Below, piece after piece: positions 22,001 through 23,524 of a stretch of DNA of 23,524 bases. Origin of the DNA: Priapulus caudatus (taxonomy: Eukaryota > Priapulida > Priapulimorpha > Priapulimorphida > Priapulidae); the NCBI RefSeq assembly GCF_000485595.1, contig NW_014577363.1, forward strand, positions 245,600-269,123. The letters run 5' to 3'. Each line of letters starts with the position of its first letter. Position 1 is the stretch's first letter. Under the pieces are notes generated by a model. It was not told the DNA's origin and did not search any database. It saw only the letters and a program-made list of their open reading frames with translations. The position numbers and the translations under genes are program-made.

Positions 22001-22587
22001 TGCAATTTGAAATTTGCAATATATGCAACATAATACATACTACATAATACATACTACATGATACATAGTAGTGAATTTTTCCTTATCTTCCAACGACAGC
22101 ATTCACTTTGTTCCAGTAGGTACTCACGGCAGCTGGACCAATCTCACGAGTGCTATAACCATCACCCAACCACTGCTGTGCTCCTACACTTACCGTATTC
22201 TCCCACTGATCTCTTGGCAATGCTGTCAACTCCATCTGCCAGTTGGGCGAGTTTTTCTACGGATACCTCAACTGGGGTAATCTCTGCTTTCATACTGCAC
22301 CATAGCAGGGCAAATGCCACGAACCTATCAATATAAATCAACACTAGTGACTGCGCGTTAAACGACTTCAAATGGATGTTACCACAACATTTTTTGCATA
22401 TATTCTACAGCACTTGATGATTTAACACATATTAATCACATACGTTAATTCAATAACAACTCACGACGTCGCCCAGTTTATAACACAGAACGACATTGCA
22501 ACGTAATCAGAGGTCTTACAATTTACAATAAGTTAGACACTCAACAAATAGAACTACGCTGGGCTGAACATACCTTGCATAAAGCAT
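9963..22587 (-). CDS. Large secreted protein: two EAR/EPTP arrays flanking a VDGVDV/ITG-KTF repeat region (42 exons, 2139 aa)
   Basis: I do not recognise a named orthologue. The 42 exons total 6420 nt, in frame throughout, from ATG at 22587 to TAA at 9963 (or 9533 with the alternative last exon). Order: signal peptide (about 1-18), acidic linker (19-110), first EAR/EPTP array (about 170-480), VDGVDV-type repeats (about 485-1700), second EAR/EPTP array (about 1732-2115), short tail ending Asn-Cys-Cys. EAR/EPTP repeats are predicted to form beta-propellers for protein-protein contact at or outside the cell surface (LGI, TSPEAR). I infer a secreted or matrix adhesion or recognition protein. No transmembrane segment is seen after the signal peptide. 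The central region has very few Cys and many N-x-S/T sites. Introns are 83-250 nt except introns 2 (787 nt) and 21 (338 nt). Three introns start with GC. Exon borders come from reading splice sites by eye and need transcript support. Confidence 0.85.
10183..12367 (-). other. Exons 33-41: second EAR/EPTP array (about residues 1732-2118)
   Basis: Exons 12186-12367, 11949-12078, 11714-11841, 11496-11627, 11273-11395, 11043-11173, 10764-10839, 10422-10548, 10183-10311. EAR strands: QYIAMAVKS (exon 33), HYLAVAFS (34), CLAVANN (36), LHIAFANQY (37), VLLVLANAQ (38), YLFAVNGE (40), FVAVAVDGD (41). Each is paired with an aromatic partner strand (ILKYN, VQVYKYN, IVYYWN, ITVYKL). That makes seven units, the number in LGI and TSPEAR propellers, so a closed seven-bladed propeller is plausible. 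Exons 34 and 41 both end at GC donors (GGAG|GCGAGT and GAAG|GCAAGT). The array has more Cys than the central region. Confidence 0.8.
10902..11000. repeat. 24-bp tandem repeat inside intron 38
   Basis: ATATCTTTGTACAATCTTTG and TACA alternate through about four units, mixing 13-bp and 11-bp half-units built on CTTTGTACAA. It fills half of the intron between exons 38 and 39, and gives long open frames in several phases that are not coding. Confidence 0.85.
14429..14562. repeat. 77-bp tandem duplication inside intron 24
   Basis: 14429-14483 and 14506-14562 are diverged copies (TTACCTTCAGCTTACCAGCC against TTACCTTTAGCTAACCATCC, then AAGATTTATGRACTTYGTAA). Confidence 0.7.
15789..15895. repeat. 70-bp tandem duplication inside intron 20
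   Basis: GGTATTTGCACCAGGCGTTA (15789 on) and GGAATTTGCACCATGTGTGA (15859 on) begin two related units that both end in CAAGTATGA. Confidence 0.7.
17481..17602. repeat. 66-bp tandem duplication across the exon 15 / intron 15 border
   Basis: TTTGCTATCTACCAAGACGA (17514 on, intron) matches TTTGCTGTCCACCAAGACGA (17580 on, exon 15), and TACTACCATTACCGTA (17481) matches TACCACCATTGCCGTA (17549). The intron thus holds a decayed copy of the end of exon 15 and its donor region. Extending exon 15 into the copy meets an in-frame stop, so it is not an alternative coding end. Confidence 0.75.
19868..19930. repeat. TGTATA-type microsatellite in intron 6
   Basis: Alternating TGTATA/CATGTATA words fill most of the intron between exons 6 and 7. 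A (TA)n run also lies in intron 5 at about 20248-20288. Confidence 0.8.
20627..20736. repeat. 56-bp tandem duplication inside intron 4
   Basis: Two diverged copies (about 20627-20680 and 20683-20736) share TTGTTA.GGTTTCAT-like, AAAATTGC.GAATTAATT and GTTA.TAAC words in order. Confidence 0.75.
21224..22587 (-). other. Exons 1-3: start, signal peptide, acidic linker (residues 1-109)
   Basis: Exons, minus strand, given in plus coordinates: 22574-22587, 22194-22324, 21224-21406. The start ATG at 22587 is chosen because the 14-nt first exon ends in AG|GTATGT and joins exon 2 in phase 2 to give MLYARFVAFALLWCSMKA, a typical signal peptide with a hydrophobic core and small residues at the end. Exon 2 continues as a hydrophilic, probably helical segment. 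Exon 3 is charged and carries EEVDDDDDKK and, further on, a KR pair. An ATG inside exon 2 would lose most of the signal peptide. Confidence 0.75.
21508..22000. mobile_element. 483-bp non-autonomous DNA transposon in intron 2
   Basis: The element runs 21513-21995. Its ends are inverted: CAGGCTCGTAGCCA on the left, and CAGGCCCGTAGCCA read from the right end (one mismatch in 14). Both are followed by long G runs (C runs on the other strand) and GGTTCG/GAACC words. The 5-bp CAACG directly flanks it at 21508-21512 and 21996-22000, as a target-site duplication. The interior is G/C-homopolymer rich with an A/T run at about 21585-21605 and encodes no transposase; an open frame of 157 codons on the minus strand is low-complexity. 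Similar CAGGCCCGTAGCCA ends occur in other invertebrate elements as I recall, but I cannot name the superfamily. Confidence 0.75.
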
Positions 22588-22732
22588 CGTTGTCTATCAA
22601 TCCGGTAACGCGGCTATGCGTACGACTTTCTGTGGTTGAAAGCTATACCACCGTTCGATGATATAGGAGCTAGCGTGTAACACCCTGCACGACTTCAGAT
22701 ACCGACTGTGAACGCTTGACAGGTAGCTGGGC

Positions 22733-22759
22733 GGTTATATACGTACCACCTATATAACC
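22733..22759 (-). promoter_or_regulatory. Inverted pair of TATA-like boxes upstream of the main gene
   Basis: GGTTATATA (22733-22741) and TATATAACC (22751-22759) are perfect 9-bp inverted arms with a 9-bp loop. On the minus strand TATATAA sits about 150 nt before the ATG, a plausible TATA position for a transcript with a roughly 120-nt leader. The symmetry would allow firing in either direction. No start-site evidence is available. Confidence 0.35.
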
Positions 22760-22799
22760 TTGCTTACTACCCGCGTAGGTCTGGCTTCGAATGTTCCAC

Positions 22800-23285
22800 A
22801 TATAACGGGCTACAAACAACCAACATCGTCACAAGTGACATTGACCTCTGTGAAGTCCTGCCGTTTGTATTGACCTTGTTATTGCAGATTCATTACACCT
22901 ACTTAATGTATTCGAACCTGATACTGACTCGTCTGGCTTTGCTTCATGTCAGCGTTTGGGTTGGGGTGGGCGCGCACACTGTCTACATTATTGTAGTCAA
23001 TATTTTGAGCGAATCTTCACATAAGCGTGTGAGGTTTCGGTGGACAATCAACAGGAAGGAACGACCTAAACATAGTTATAACAGGTTAATAGTATCTAAC
23101 TATTACGCGACGAAACTAACTAAAGCGACCAACTAAAACGCGACATATTATATTTACTTGATTATCTTGACCTATATGAGATTATTTTACAGAAATCAAT
23201 TTGCCCAGTAATAAAATCTTCGTTCTCAATAAGTTTTAATGACGAAAATCAAATGAAAGTTTGTTCGTGCTTAGTATAATGAATG
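22800..23285. other. No gene recognised
   Basis: Moderately AT-rich sequence upstream of the main gene. An 88-codon plus-strand frame (22870-23136) has no domain or signal that I recognise, and is not called. Confidence 0.5.
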
Positions 23286-23299
23286 AATTATTGCAAAAT

Positions 23300-23520
23300 A
23301 CACACGTACGTGCACGCATACATGCAGTCGTGCGCACGCGTGCTCGCACGCACGTATGCACGCACGCACGTATGTACGCACGCACGCACGCACGTATGCA
23401 CGCACGTATGCACGCACGTATGCACGCACGCACGCACGTATGCACACACATATGCACGCACGCACGTATGCACGCACGCACGCACGTATGCACGCACGTA
23501 TGCACGCACGCTGGTACGTA
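23300..23520. repeat. ACGC/ACGTATGC microsatellite, alternating purine-pyrimidine
   Basis: CACGCACGTATG words repeat to near the window edge with small phase slips (4-bp and 8-bp steps). Nearly every step alternates purine and pyrimidine, a composition known to favour Z-DNA. All three minus frames stay open only because the repeat lacks stops (Arg-Ala-Cys/Tyr-Val strings), so these are not genes. Confidence 0.9.
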
Positions 23521-23524
23521 TGAA

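Noticed and set aside
23236-23509. Three overlapping minus-strand open frames of 68-89 codons
   Set aside because: They are the three translations of a stop-free microsatellite (Arg-Ala-Cys/Tyr-Val strings), not proteins.

Overview
The window is eukaryotic and almost certainly metazoan. One long minus-strand gene is split into 42 coding exons by short introns (mostly 83-250 nt) with GT..AG, and a few GC..AG, borders. Its product carries EAR/EPTP repeats, a family known from animal proteins such as LGI, TSPEAR and the GPR98/VLGR1 ectodomain. The intron density, short introns, abundant microsatellites and G-rich inverted-repeat elements fit a compact invertebrate genome; a sponge or another marine invertebrate is my guess, and I cannot name the species.

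Layout. Positions 1-9250 show no gene I can defend. They hold a G-rich minisatellite (1-213), several inverted-repeat or foldback elements (1278-1437, 3530-3569, 7416-7639, 8769-9022), an 82-bp perfect palindrome (8582-8663), microsatellites and small tandem repeats. Positions 9262-10040 are a diverged tandem duplication, each copy of which carries a version of the last exon of the main gene. Positions 9963-22587 (minus) are the main gene. Its first large intron carries a 483-bp non-autonomous DNA transposon (21513-21995). Beyond the start codon lie a TATA-like promoter candidate, a featureless stretch, and an alternating purine-pyrimidine repeat (about 23300-23520) at the right edge.

Main gene. 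Following splice phase from the start at 22587 gives 42 exons and 6420 nt, an exact multiple of three (2139 residues plus stop). The predicted protein is secreted. It has a signal peptide, an acidic linker with a DDDDDK run and a KR site, a first EAR/EPTP array (about residues 170-480), about 1200 residues of a repeat built on a VDGVDV-like core and an ITG-KTF-like core (about 20-24 copies), and a second EAR/EPTP array of about seven units (about 1732-2115). It ends in a short Cys-rich tail. I know of no described protein with two EAR arrays joined by such a repeat region, but could not search.

The repeat region appears to have grown by duplication of phase-1 exons whose borders fall inside the ITG-KTF motif. 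Traces of small-scale duplication persist: a 66-bp duplication over a splice donor, several intron-internal duplications, and the duplicated terminal exon, which would give two alternative C-termini downstream of a GC splice donor.
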